Below are positions 48,705 through 60,401 of a DNA stretch of 64,000 nt, piece after piece (position 1 is the stretch's first letter; the number at the start of each line of letters is the position of its first letter). Under the pieces are notes generated by a model. The model saw only the letters and a program-made list of their open reading frames with translations, was not told the origin of the DNA and made no database searches. Source of the DNA: Cymodocea nodosa (Eukaryota > Streptophyta > Magnoliopsida > Alismatales > Cymodoceaceae); NCBI GenBank assembly GCA_036874045.1, contig CM072347.1, positions 4,590,501 to 4,654,500 of the forward strand, written 5' to 3'. A program made the position numbers and the translations under genes.

Positions 48705-50952
48705 TGTAGGAATGAAACGTGTGTCAATAAAAGTACAAGTTTTACATTTATAATTTAACCGCAAGCGCATGGTGCCTATTGTATTAAGCGGTGCAAGTAC
48801 GGGTCATTTCCATAGGGAGTTGGTCTAAATAACTTTTATTAGATTAATTACTTGACACATGTCATAATATAACTTGAAAATGTTCTATACATCTTACTCT
48901 TATCAAAAAAAAACTTAGCACCATGATTGGTAATTATATTAGAAATTATACATATCTGGTTAACTAGTTAATTTAACTACTTGAAAATCACTTCCATACA
49001 ATCTCATTCATAACTCTAAAATAACTCTCGAAATTGCAGAATTTGCATCCACTTTGGAAATCATTTCTTCCCAAAATACTCACTGAAAAATCATGTAAAA
49101 ATATGATTTGGAAAGTATTTTAAAAGATATAAAAATATAGCATAATTTCGAGACCTAATTCAAATCATAGAATTATTAGTGAAGAATCTAACACAGATGT
49201 GCAACGTGCGGAGATCAAAACACAGATTGTGCGACTTAACAAGAAAATTCATATCTCCCTGAAATATTTATGAAATGACGTGAAAAAAAATCTCAATGCA
49301 AGTTGACTTCGTCATCTAAAAAACACATTTTACAGATCATAAAAATACAATTTGGATGCCGAGAAATTAATAATCAAAGATGCTTAACAACTCTGCCCAG
49401 AACTTGCATCCAGGTCAGAAACACCTATCAACACTTAAATCGAAAATACCATACAAATGATCTCCAAAAATTACGAAACCAAAACCATTGGTAAGTAGAC
49501 TCGAAAATACATGATATTGCATCAAAAATTATTCAAAATTGATGTCTGAGCTGAGAGAATTGAAATAATAAATATACCCAAACTCTATACATGGTTCCCC
49601 TTATTACATAAGCAACCATTTCATCGAACATCCTATTTACAGCCATGATATGCACATATAAACAAGATGAAAAAACACGTTTAAACTAGAATCCACATCA
49701 AGATAACATCTGAAATTAATTAACTATATGAAAATTATACTAAAATGCAATGCAATAACATTCAAACAACACAAACGTATACAAACATGACATAAAAACA
49801 TGAAACAACATACCTATGCATACATACACAACATGAACATAAAATATGCATAGGGATCTCTTTCAAAACTCACTCATACCTTGAAGAACACCCCTTCCTC
49901 AGCAATGGATCTGTGGTTGGATGAAACCACACTCTTCAGCCACGTTTTCCCAAAGTCTCACCCCTTGGAACGTCACCTATAGCAAGGGCCTTCCACGGTT
50001 GCAAGAGCAAGAGAACTCAGCCTCCTTCCACTTCCTTTGGACGTCAAAATAGAAGTTTTCAGCCCCTCCTTTACTTCTGAAGATGCTCCTTGGAACCTCC
50101 CAAATCCACACGTCAATAGCACTCCCTCTTGCCATCCAAGCTTCCTCCACCAAGACAGCCACAACCATCACCCTTGGAAACCCTTTGAGGGCATGAATCA
50201 AGATGGAAAAAGAGAGATATGATGCTGGTTTGAGAGGGGGAATGACACCCTTGAGTGTCCACCTTCAGCCACGAGAAGAGGAGTCATTAGAGAAGAGAAC
50301 TGTCGATTGGAATGGAAGAAAATGAGAAGAGATGCCTTGGACGTGAGGCTTACTCCTCTTATTAATCTTGGCATCTCTTTATCTTCCAAGATTGATCCAA
50401 TGGCTGAGATTTATCCCAGCCCCTTTTACCTTTTGATACATCATCCAAGGGCTGACATTTAACCCTCTTATAATTCCTTGATGTCACCTATTTTCATCAA
50501 TAAAAACTCATACACACATTAAGATTATTCAATCACATGTAGAATTATATCATGAATAATTACGACAATTATTATAGGTGCATCTATAACAATATTTCAT
50601 TAAGATACTGAAAGTATAATTTTATATTCTTATCATGCATCACTTTTATATCTTAATACTGAATCTTTGAAAAGCATAAGTGAAATTGATAAATAAAGAA
50701 CATGCATGCAATAAAATTGTGTTCCATGTAATTTATCCTAAATAACTAAGTGTCTACACATGGGCTATTAAACTTAACATTAATTCCATTAAAGGTAAAT
50801 TTGTGTATTATTTCATTTTTAATTCCTAAAAAATGCATAGCCTAAAAATATAACTTTCATGTAATTCAATATAAAAATCATATACTATGCACTTGGAATC
50901 CATAAAATGCATGCTTTAACATATAATAAAATGCACAAATCTTAACTTTACA
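48705..50952 (-). repeat. 5' LTR of element F
   Basis: TGTAGGAATGAAACG ... AATCTTAACTTTACA, 2248 bp, matching 40002-42244 throughout. Confidence 0.93.
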
Positions 50953-51733
50953 TTCGACTAAAGTAGTGACTTAGAAGATATTCTACAAATCCCTAGGAAG
51001 ATAAAGTTTTGGTGAATCTACGAGTGGAAATCGTGGAAATTCAAAATGATAGTGAAGAAAGTGGAAATTTCAAAATGATAGTGGACATAGTGGAAATTCA
51101 AAAAGATAGTGGAAATTGTAGATAATTTGAATTCAAATTTAGTACATGGATTATGGATTTAGTGGATGAATATGCTGAACATGAAGTCAGAGTTAGACTA
51201 CTAAAAATAGAGGGTACGAGCTACATTACGATCTTCCCAATCCCCAATCACAAACTAAAAGACCAAGTTTAAATATTCAATCCCAATCTCAAATATCAAA
51301 TCTAAATATTCAACTACATATCAAATCCAGAAAAATTCTCCAACATCAGAAGATGTTTTGAATTCCAAGAAATTTCAAAAAAAGGAGCTACAAATGCAAG
51401 ATGTCTGGAAATTCAACAACTGGAGAAAAAGAGATACAAAAGTTGAGTAAAAAGAAGGAAATGGAGCTTCGTGCATAAAGATCAGGTTTTATACAATTCG
51501 AAATTAGCTTAAAATAAGGACTTCATTTTTCTATTTGAATTGTATATCGAACATTACTATATTAAAATCGACAAGAATGGAATTGAGCTGAAAAGAAATT
51601 GTAAATTCTTTCTTTAAAGTTTATAAAGAATAGAATTTTATTTACAAGTGTTTTGTACTATTGTTTTATCTGTTGGTAATTTAATTACTAAAGACACAAT
51701 TCACCCCCCCTCTTGTGATACAACGATCCTACA
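50953..51733 (+). repeat. 5' LTR of G, second part
   Basis: Starts with the right target copy TTCGA and runs parallel to 2330-3086 of A, ending CAACGATCCTACA. Confidence 0.9.
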
Positions 51734-51735
51734 AT

Positions 51736-51747
51736 TGGTATTAGAGC
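51736..51747 (+). other. Primer-binding site of G
   Basis: TGGTATTAGAGC, one mismatch from the initiator-Met site, two bases after the LTR. Confidence 0.85.
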
Positions 51748-51820
51748 ATAGTTAAGAGCTTTCATTTCTCTATTTAGAAATCAATTTTTCCTATCATTTA
51801 CTTAGGATCATCTATTTAAA

Positions 51821-52403
51821 ATGGATAATACTGAAATCTTAGTTATGACTGAAGGATAGACCACCAATCGTCCTCCTATGTTCGAAGGTAGTAATTATGA
51901 CTACTAGAAATATAGGATGAAAGTATTCTTTTAGTCAATTGATTTCAAATTATGGCATATAATTAGAAATCCTATAGTGTTAATTACGACTCCATATGAT
52001 ACTTGGACTTTTGATGAAAAGGACCAAATGACACTAAATGCTAAAGGTTTAAACATCTTGTTTTGTGCTTTATCTCATGATCAATTTAACAAAGTTTCTA
52101 CATATCAAATTACATATGAGATATGACATGCATTAGAAGTTGCCAACAAAGGTACTAACCAGGTCAAGGAATCTAAGATTAATATGTTAGTACATAAATA
52201 TGAGCTTTTTAAAATGCACGAAAATGAATGTATCTCTAATATGTTTTCCCATTTTCTTGAGATTGTAAATTCATTAAAATCTTTAGGTAAGAAATTGGAG
52301 GAAAAAGACTTAGTAAGAAAGATCCTTAGATCTTTAATTAAAATTTGGGCTCAAAAGACAACATCTATTGAAGAGTCCAAAGATTTAAATACATATACTC
52401 TCG
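51821..52403 (+). pseudogene. Gag of G, first part
   Basis: Begins ATGGATAATACTG; NRPPMFEGSNYD-like start, then NAKGLNILFCALSHDQFNKV and MLVHKYELFKMHENECISNM (52184 onward), up to the H insertion. Related to but distinct from family 2 gag. A few breaks. Confidence 0.8.
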
Positions 52404-52408
52404 ATGAT

Positions 52409-52782
52409 TGTTGTGTGGAAAGATCAAACAAACGTGGAGCATCTAGGGGTGGCGTGGAGAAGAGATCTGCGTGGAAGAGAGGATTGCGAGTGGAGAATTT
52501 GGAACAACAACAAATTTACGTGGTTCCCCAACACGGGTACGTCCACGGGTGATCAATCTATTGTGATTCCTTGCTGTATGGTTGTTGGTACAAAGAAGGG
52601 AGAGAACGAAATCAAGGGATGGTTTGGCATGGCATCCCTTGGACATGGATGACCCCTTACATATATAGAGGCAATGGTTGGTGATACCCAAAAGACAAGT
52701 TTGCCCTTGTACAAATTATCAAAAGAATACAACCATATATAATGACACATACATATACTTGATGGAAGACACACGCATCACA
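52409..52782 (-). repeat. 3' LTR of element H
   Basis: TGTTGTGTGGAAAGATC ... ACACACGCATCACA, followed at 52783 by the purine tract (plus strand AATCTCCACCTTGTC). Confidence 0.93.
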
Positions 52783-52850
52783 AATCTCCACCTTGTCTTT
52801 CATCAATCTTCACCACGAACAGGTGATAGATCACCAAGACCCAACTTGGG

Positions 52851-54641
52851 TCAGCAGCAACAATAGATGTTGAGTAAGTCCAAGCAATGCTTGAACTTGC
52901 TTTCAATAATGCCCTTTGTAAACATATCAGCAGGATTGTCCTTTGTGTTGACCTTCATAATCTTTACCTTGTCTTCATTCCTAAGGAAGTGATACTTAAC
53001 ATCAATATGTTTAGTTCTATCATGAAAGACATTATCTTTGGAGAGACAAATAGCGCTAAGACTATCACAGAAGATATCAACTTTATCAATGTGCCAACCA
53101 AAGTCTCCAAGTAAGCCTTTCAACGAAATCCCTTCTTTTGCAGCTTCTGTCATAGCCACATATTCAGCTTCAGTTGTGGACAGAGATACCAAAGGTTGAA
53201 GAGTTGATTTCCAACTCACAATAGAACCTGCAAATGTAAAGACATAACCAAATAATGATCTCCTTCTGTCAACATCACCAGCATAGTCTGAGTCTGTATA
53301 ACCAGCCATAGTACAACCCTGATCTGCTGCATACATCAAGCTAACACCTGGAGTTCCTTTCAAATATTTGAATATCCTTTTAACTGCTTTCCAATGTTCC
53401 CTGCCCGGATTGGACATGAACCTACTAACAACACTCAAACGATATGCTAGATCAGGCCTAGTGCATACCATAGCATACATAAAACTTCCAACTGCCTGTG
53501 CATAAGGAACTCGTTGCATATCAAGCTTTTCAGAATCAGTTTGTGGACACATTGCAGATGACAATTTGACATTTCTGTCATAAGGCGTGCTAATGGCTTT
53601 GCATGAAGCCATACCAAATCTACTAAGGATCTTCTCAATATACTTCTGTTGATTCAAAAATAGCTTACCAGAATTTCTTTCACACCTAATCTCCATTCCA
53701 AGAATTCTGCCAGCTAGACCAAGATCCTTCATATCAAATTCTGATTTTAATGTGTCCTTCAGCTCCTGTATCACTTTGATATTCTTCGCAGCTATAAGAA
53801 TATCATCAACATACAATAACAAATAAACATGTGTACTCTTATCAAGAGTTTTAACATATACACATGAATCATAGTTGTTGCGTCTAAAACCAACTTTAAC
53901 TATAAAGGCATCAAACCTTTTGTACCATTGGCATAGTGACTGTTTAAGTCCATACAAGGACTTATTTAATTTGCACACCCAATCAGATTTACCTTTCACC
54001 ACAAACCCTGTTGGTTGTTCCATCCAAATATTTTCTTCCAACTCACCATGCAAGAAGGCCGTCTTTACATCTAGTTGTTCCAATTCTAAATTCTGTGCTG
54101 CAATAATGGATAACAAAATTCTAATAGATGTATGACATACAACAAGAGCAAATACCTCATTGAAGTCAACTCCTTCTCGCTGTGAATAACCTTTGGCAAC
54201 TAATCTTGCCTTGTGCTGCACACCTGCGTTGCCTTGAGTCCCAATCTTCTTCTTATAGACCCATTTGCAACCAACAATATTTGTGTTCTTTAGACGTTTC
54301 ACCAGTTCCCAAGTCTTGTTCTTATGGAGAGATTGGAGTTCCTCCTCCATAGTAGACATCCAAAGACCAGCTTCTGAATCTTTCATTGCAGCTTCATATG
54401 TAGGTGGATCAACAAAATCCTCCACCTCAACTGCTACTTGTAAGGCAAAAGCAACCAAACTATCATAGCCATATCTAATCGGAGGTCTAATGTCTCTTCT
54501 AGGACGATCTTTGCCAATGGTTCTTGGTGGTGGTTGCTCCACCTCTTCCTCCTCAACTTCATTTTCCTGAGTTTCAGATGAGATTTCTCTAATTTCAACT
54601 TGATTAGTGATAGGCGGCTGTTGTGCGTCATCTATCTCCAT
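52851..54641 (-). pseudogene. RT-RNaseH of H, one long open stretch
   Basis: About 596 codons without interruption. RT motifs: GCKWVYKKKIGTQG, ARLVAKGYSQREGVDFNEVF, QLDVKTAFLHGELEENIWM, KLNKSLYGLKQSLCQWYKRF and LLLYVDDILIAAKNIK, then MKDLGLAGRILGMEIRCERN, typical of the Tork lineage. RNaseH: GYTDSDYAGDVDRRRSLFGY, SLSTTEAEYVAMTEAAKEG, FCDSLSAICLSKDNVFHDRT. By far the best-preserved coding stretch in the window; the rest of H is broken. Confidence 0.9.
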
Positions 54642-54689
54642 CTGTTTAGGAAGGGTGTACTCAATTTCTGGTGTTTCACCTGCTAGTTT

Positions 54690-55520
54690 ATCTATTGCCT
54701 ATAAAAGAGAATTCTCATCAAAAGTAACATCATGGCTATATATTACTTTGTGAGATTCAATATCATATATCCTATATCCCTTTACACCAACACCATAGCC
54801 CACAAATATGCCTTTCTTGGCACGTGGTTCTAGCTTGCCATTGTTCACATGATAGTAAGCTAGACACCCAAAAATTCTGAGCTTTGAATAACTAGCAGAT
54901 CTTTCCAACCATACCTCAAGAGGTATTTTCCCATCTAAGGCACTAGAAGGGGACCTGTTCACTAGATAGGAAGCTGTGTTAACAGCCTCTACCCAAAACT
55001 TCTTGCTCAAACCTACATGAGACAGCATACAATGTGCCTTTTCTAGGAGTGTTTTGTTCAATCTTTCAGCCACTCCATTTTACTGAGGGGTATACTTGAC
55101 AATGTTATGCAGTGTAATGCCTTCATCTTTACAAAAGTTATCAAATTCTTGAGAACAAAACTCAAGACCATTATCAATTCTAAGATATTTTACCTTTTTG
55201 TCTGTTTGGTTTTCTACTTGCTTCTTCCAATGCTTGAAGCAAGAAAAAACTTCACTTTTGTGTGTCAAAAAGAAAACCTAGTTCATCCTTGAATGACAGT
55301 CAATGATAGAAAGAAAATATCTGGAACTTGCAATAGAAGGCTAACGTGAAGGCCCCCAACAATCAGCATGAATATAATTAAAAACTCCCTTGGAGCTATG
55401 CTGACTGCGTGCAAATGACACTCTTTTTTGTTTGCCAAAGACACAATGCTTGCACATGTCAATACAAGCAACCTTGTGCCCATCAAACTTGCCCAGACTA
55501 CTCAGTTTCTGCATTCCTTT
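54690..55520 (-). pseudogene. Integrase of H, broken
   Basis: KKVKYLRIDNGLEFCSQEFD (second catalytic Asp), AERLNKTLLEKAHCMLS (third catalytic residue) and VNTASYLVNRSPSSALDGKI then PLEVWLERS. The C-terminal part KGIFVGYGVGVKGYRIYD is at 54699-54850. A few breaks. Confidence 0.85.
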
Positions 55521-56900
55521 CTACCCCAAATGACCCATCCTTGAGTGCCACATGATAGAAAAATCCTGCTGACCAAATATAGTTGATGTAGCTGCGCCAA
55601 CAATTGGAGTGCCCTACAAAATGTATAAGGGACCAGATTTGGTTCCCTTCATAACAACTAACGAGCCTTTTAGTATGCTGACCTTCCCCTCACCACCTGT
55701 ATATCTATAACCCTTAGCATCAAGGGCCATTAGTGAGATCAGACTTTTTCCAAGCTTTGGGACGTGCCAAACATCCTCCAGAATTCTAATTGTGTCATCA
55801 TGTAGTTTAAATTTTATAGTGCCCACACCAACTCTAGAACACACATCATCATTGGCCAAAGTCACTTGACCACCCTCCACCTACTCGTAGGTTTCAAAAT
55901 ACTCCCTAGTAGGAGTCATATGATGTGAAGCTCCTGAGTCCATAATCCACTAATCATCAAAATAGGCACTACAGCAAATTGTAAGAGAAAAATCATCACT
56001 TGACGTAGAACTAGTTTCTGCCACATCAGCCTTTCCTTTGTTCATAAGCTTGGGATAATGTGATTTCCAATGTCCTTTCTCCTTACAGTAATGGCAAGTA
56101 TCTCTAGAGTACTTGCCCTTCGACTTGCTTCTGCTTCTATTTTTCCCTCCACCTTGTCTCTAGCTTCTTCCCCTGTTCTCTTGCTGCTAAGCTGAGAGGC
56201 CAACACCACTTGCCTCGTTTCTACCATACACCATGTGTATGAGCTCCCTAGAATGAAGCCAAGACCTCACTTCTTCCCATGTAATTGAATCTCTTCCAAC
56301 TACACAAGACTGAACAAAGTTTTCATAACTCAATGAGAGTGAACAAAGCAAGATAAGAGCTGCATCTTCATCTTCTATGATTACTCCAATATTCTTGAGT
56401 TCCATCAGAATAGCATTTAGCTGATCTAAATGCTACTTAAGAGGTACACCTTCTATCATCTTTAAAGAGAACAGTCTTTACTTTAACAACAATTTGTTTG
56501 TTAAAGATTTAGTCATATACAATGACTCAAGTTTCTGCCAAAGACTTAACGAGGTAGATTCATCAGCAACTTCTATTATAACTTCATCAGACAAACACAA
56601 CAAGATGGTGGAGTGAGCTTTCTCCTCTTGTAATTCAAACTCTAGTGAATTTCTGTTCAAAGTAGTTTCCTTATTTAAAGGAGCCCAAATACCTTATTGC
56701 TTTAGAAGTGATTTCATCTTAATTTGCCATAAGCTGAAGCTATTCTTACCATCAAACTTTTCTATCTTCAATCCCGAAGTATTCATGTTTTCAAAACAAC
56801 AAACAACTAGGAATACACACGAGATACAATGTGATTTCAACAAACACAATTCTGCGGCAAGATACACAATAGCAAGCAATATCTCAACAACAATATGCTA
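55521..56900 (-). pseudogene. Gag, zinc knuckle and protease region of H, broken
   Basis: Gag start at 56694-56786 (MNTSGLKIEKFDGKNSFSLW); 56478-56660 ALWQKLESLY-type motif (SLWQKLESLYMTKSLTNKLL); 56187-56405 LLCSLSLSYENFVQS. The zinc-knuckle zone is at about 56070-56130. The pre-integrase segment is at 55614-55880 (VGVGTIKFKLHDDTIRILED, VWHVPKLGKSLISL). Several breaks. Confidence 0.8.
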
Positions 56901-57337
56901 CTGAAACTACTGATTTCAACAAAATGCAATCAGCCACAAGCCAAGCACACTACTTAGCACAAAACAGTAGCAAATACTCGCACAAACCAAGCACAAAACC
57001 ACAATCACAAAATGCCTAAAATCTGACAATCAAAGAGTCACTCGTTTAGAAAACTATTGTGCCCTAGCTAGACGCCTCCTGTTGTATCTCTCTGAATACG
57101 AAACTTCTGATCACGAAATTTTAAAGGAAGGAAGTTCAGGAAGCTTACTACACGTCCTCAAAATTTGAGACACAACGGAGCACAGACGAGGAAGGCGCAT
57201 GACTTGGCGTTGGAGTGTGTAGATTGGCGCTGGCGACGACGGCAGTTGCTACAATGGGGGATATCTTTGCGGAAATGGCTTGAACCTTGATCAATCTCTT
57301 CGAAACTTCAGATGCAAACCTGGAGATGTCCAACCTA
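56901..57337 (-). other. Leader of H
   Basis: About 440 bp between gag and primer site; no coding sequence recognised. Confidence 0.7.
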
Positions 57338-57349
57338 GCTCTGATACCA
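57338..57349 (-). other. Primer-binding site of H
   Basis: GCTCTGATACCA on the plus strand, a perfect initiator-Met site two bases from the LTR. Confidence 0.9.
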
Positions 57350-57351
57350 GT

Positions 57352-57725
57352 TGTTGTGCGGAAAGATCAAACAAACGTGGAGCATCTAGGGGTGGCGTGG
57401 AGAAGAGATCTACGTGGAAGAGAGGATTGCGAGTGGAGAATTCGGAACAACAACAAATTTACGTGGTTCCCCAACACGGGTACGTCCACGAGTGATCAAT
57501 CTAACATGATTCATTGCTGTATGGTTGCTGGTACAAAGAAGGGAGAGAATGAAATCAAGGGATGGTTTGGCATAACATCCCTTGGACGTGGATGACCCCA
57601 TACATATATAGGGGCAACTGTTGGTGATACCCAAAAGACAAGTTTGCCCCTATACAAATTATCAAAGGAATACAACCATATATAGTGACACATACATATA
57701 CTTAATGAAAGACACACGCATCACA
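57352..57725 (-). repeat. 5' LTR of element H
   Basis: TGTTGTGCGGAAAGATC ... ACACACGCATCACA, 374 bp, pairing with 52409-52782. Confidence 0.93.
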
Positions 57726-57730
57726 ATGAT

Positions 57731-58084
57731 CTCATAGGCAATCTGACAGCCTATGAAGTACAACATTTAGATCTAAAAGGGAAGAATCCTAGAAGGGATC
57801 TGGCTTTTGAGGCTGATAAAGTCTCAGAAGTCACTAGTGATTCTGATGATGATTTACTATTGTTGATCAGAAAATTTAGAAATCTGTTGAAGAAATGTAG
57901 GAACTTTAGGTCAGCAAAGACATTTGGACATATAAAGAAGAAGTCATTCATGAAGGAAAAAATCATATGCTACAAGTGCAATAGGCCGAGTCACTTTTAA
58001 ATTGATTGTCCTCTCAACAAAGATAAGAAAAATTCAAGGAGGAATTTCAAGAATAAGAAATTCAGAAAGAGAAGGGCACTTAAA
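57731..58084 (+). pseudogene. Gag of G, second part with zinc knuckle
   Basis: Rejoins the gag interrupted at 52403 (DLIGNLTAYEVQ-like reading), followed by a Ser/Asp-rich stretch and a CCHC knuckle near 57965-58015 (CYKCNRPSHF..DCP). A few breaks. Confidence 0.8.
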
Positions 58085-60401
58085 GTGACATGGGATGACT
58101 TTTCAACTTCACAAAGTGAAGAAACAAAGGATTCAACATCAGACAATGAATCCTCATTAAAATCAGATTCAAAAGAAAATCTGGCAAACATATGCTTCAT
58201 GGCGACATCTAGTGAGGTACACAAATCAAAATGGATAATGGATAGTAGAGCATCTAGCCACATGACTAGAGATATACGATTACTTACAAAAGTAACAAAG
58301 ACCAAGAATGGACAAATTACCTTTAGAAATAAAAGCAAAACAAATATCCTTGGGTTTGGCAAGGTTTAGGTAATTGAAAAATATTTTATAAATGATATCT
58401 TATTAGTGGAAAACTTAGGTTTTAATTTATTAAGTGTTCCTATTTTAATGAAGTTTTACAAAGTAATTTTTGAAAAAGATTCCTGTAAAATTATGGACAT
58501 GTTTACAAATGAAATTTTATTCACTACATATAAGAAAGGATTCGTTCGTATTTTGAATTTACCTTTTGATATTATTAAAGATAATGCTTACTTAATTGCA
58601 AAATCAGATGAAGTTATTTTATGGCATAGAAGGCTATGACACTCAAACTTAAAATTATTACAAAAGCTGTCTAAAAAGAATCTAGTTAGAGGTTTACCTA
58701 ATATTAAGTACTTGAAAGAGTTTATGTGTGATGCATGTCAACTAGGTAAATTACATAAAACATCCTTTAAAAGTTTAAATGAAATAACAAGCAAAGAAGT
58801 ATTAGAACTAGTGCATATGGATTTATTTGGACCTACTAGGACAACCAGTCTAGGAAGTAAACATTATGCTTTTATATTAGTTGATGACTATTCTAGGTTT
58901 ACTTGGGTTTATTTTCTAGCTAATAAAATTGAAGTTTTTGAAATATTTAAGATATTCTGTAATAAAGTTCAGAATGAGAAAAATGTTAAAATTCAAAAAC
59001 TTAGGAGTGATCATGCTACAGAATTTGATAATGATCAAATGGATACCTTCTGTGAAGAATTAGACATAGATCATAGGTACTCATTTCCAAGAGCTCCTTC
59101 ACAAAATGGGATAGTAGAACGTAAAAACAGATCACTTCAAGAAATGTCTAGAACCATGTTAAATGAAAATAAGTTACCCCTATCTCTCTAGGTAGAAGTA
59201 GCACATATAGCATATTATGTTATAAATAGAGTACATCTAAGACTAATTTTGGATAAAACTCCTTATGAGATATGGTATAATAAGGTTCCCAAAATAAGTT
59301 ATTTAAAACCCTTTGGCTGCAAATGTTTTATTTTAAACACTAAAGAATGTAGAGACAAATTTAAAGCCAAATCAGATGAAGGTATTTTTGTTGGTTATTC
59401 CATTAGAAGTAAGGCATATAGAGTATATAATAAATCAACAAAAACCATTGAGGAAACCCTACACATGAAATTTCATGAAAATTCTCATTTGAATTTTAGA
59501 CATGTTGAAAACTTTGATTCAAAAATTCTCCCAGAAATGGTACCAAATGATGTTGACAGAGAAATTGAGAGATTATCTGATGGAATAAGAAATATAAACT
59601 TAAATGATGAAGATTTAGAAGAAAATAATGTCATACCTATAGAAAATGTGGAACAACATAGAAATTGGCATTATGCTTCATCTCATCCTATTGATCAAAT
59701 AATAGGCGATCCTAATCAAGGAGTTAGGATTAGGTCATCAATAGTCAACATTTGTGGTGCTTAATCATTTGTTTCCTTACTAGAACCTAAGAAAATTGAA
59801 GATGCCTTAGAAGATGAATTTTGGTATTTAGCTATGCAAGATGAGTTAAATCAATTTATAAGAAATGAGGTATGGGATCTAGTCCCACCACCTGAAAATC
59901 AATCCGTAATAGAAACAAGGTGGGTATTTAGAAACAAAGTAGATCAAGATGGACATATAGTTAAAATAAAGCTAGGTTTGTTGCTCAAGGTTACAAGCAA
60001 GAGGAAGGAATTGACTATGATGAAACATTTGCTCCTATTGCTAGACTAGAATCAATACGAATTTTGTTAGCATATGCTTGTTACATGGATTTCAAATTAT
60101 ATCAAATAGATGTTAAGACTGCTTTTTTAAATAGATATATAAAACAAGAAGTTTATGTAAAACAACCTCTAGGTTTTGATGATTCAAAACATCTTGAGTA
60201 TGTTTACAAGCTTAAAAAGGCACTATATGGCCTTAAACAAGACCCTAGGTCTTGGTATAAGAGATTATCTCAATTTCTTATAGAAAAAGGGTATTCTATG
60301 GGAAAGGCAAATTACACTCTTTTTATCAAAAAGGTCAAAAAAGATATATTAGTAGTTCAAACCTATGTAGATGATAATATATTTGAAGCAACAAATGATA
60401 A
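58085..60401 (+). pseudogene. Pol of G: protease, integrase, RT start
   Basis: Protease-type motif KWIMDSRASSHMTRD near 58227-58270. Pre-integrase segment at 58406-58639. Integrase zinc head and core at 58621-59191 (CDACQLGKLHKTSFK, HMDLFGPTRTTSLGSK, LRSDHATEFDNDQMD, NGIVERKNRSLQEM). Integrase C-terminus at 59249-59764 (FGCKCFILNTKECRDKF, DEGIFVGYSIRSKAYRVY). RT start at 59834-60401 ([29 protein letters not shown]), cut by I just after the YVDD position. Several breaks. Confidence 0.88.

Larger units (their letters stand above)
40002..50952 (-). mobile_element. Element F: Athila-type Ty3/gypsy element inside G LTR
   Basis: 10.95 kb with two LTRs of about 2.24 kb, a tRNA-Asp-type primer site and a 5-bp target duplication ttcga (39997-40001 and 50953-50957). 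In element order it shows a long leader, zinc knuckle, protease, a short N-terminal part of RT, then a gag core domain, then a long non-coding 3' part. No integrase or RNaseH was recognised, so it was probably non-autonomous. LTR differences vary from about 1-2% in AT-rich parts to about 5% in the GC-rich part (41160-41600 against 49860-50300); overall a few percent, or one to two million years. A few breaks. Confidence 0.88.
52409..57725 (-). mobile_element. Element H: Tork-type Ty1/copia inside G gag
   Basis: 5317 bp with two LTRs of exactly 374 bp (52409-52782, 57352-57725), a target duplication atgat (52404-52408, 57726-57730), an initiator-Met primer site and a purine tract. The coding order is complete: gag, zinc knuckle, protease region, integrase, RT, RNaseH. 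The LTRs differ at about 23 of 374 sites (6%), mostly transitions, suggesting roughly 2.5 million years at 1.3e-8. All parts are present but with roughly eight breaks. Confidence 0.92.
39546..60401 (+). mobile_element. Element G: family 1 SIRE-like Ty1/copia, split by F and H, cut by I
   Basis: 5' LTR (39546-40001 plus 50953-51733), primer site, gag (51821-52403 plus 57731-58080), protease to RT (58085-60401). The 3' half lies beyond I and outside the window. The insertions of F (duplication ttcga) and H (duplication atgat) are clean, and sequence rejoins across each. About ten breaks in the visible part. The LTR matches A. Confidence 0.88.
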
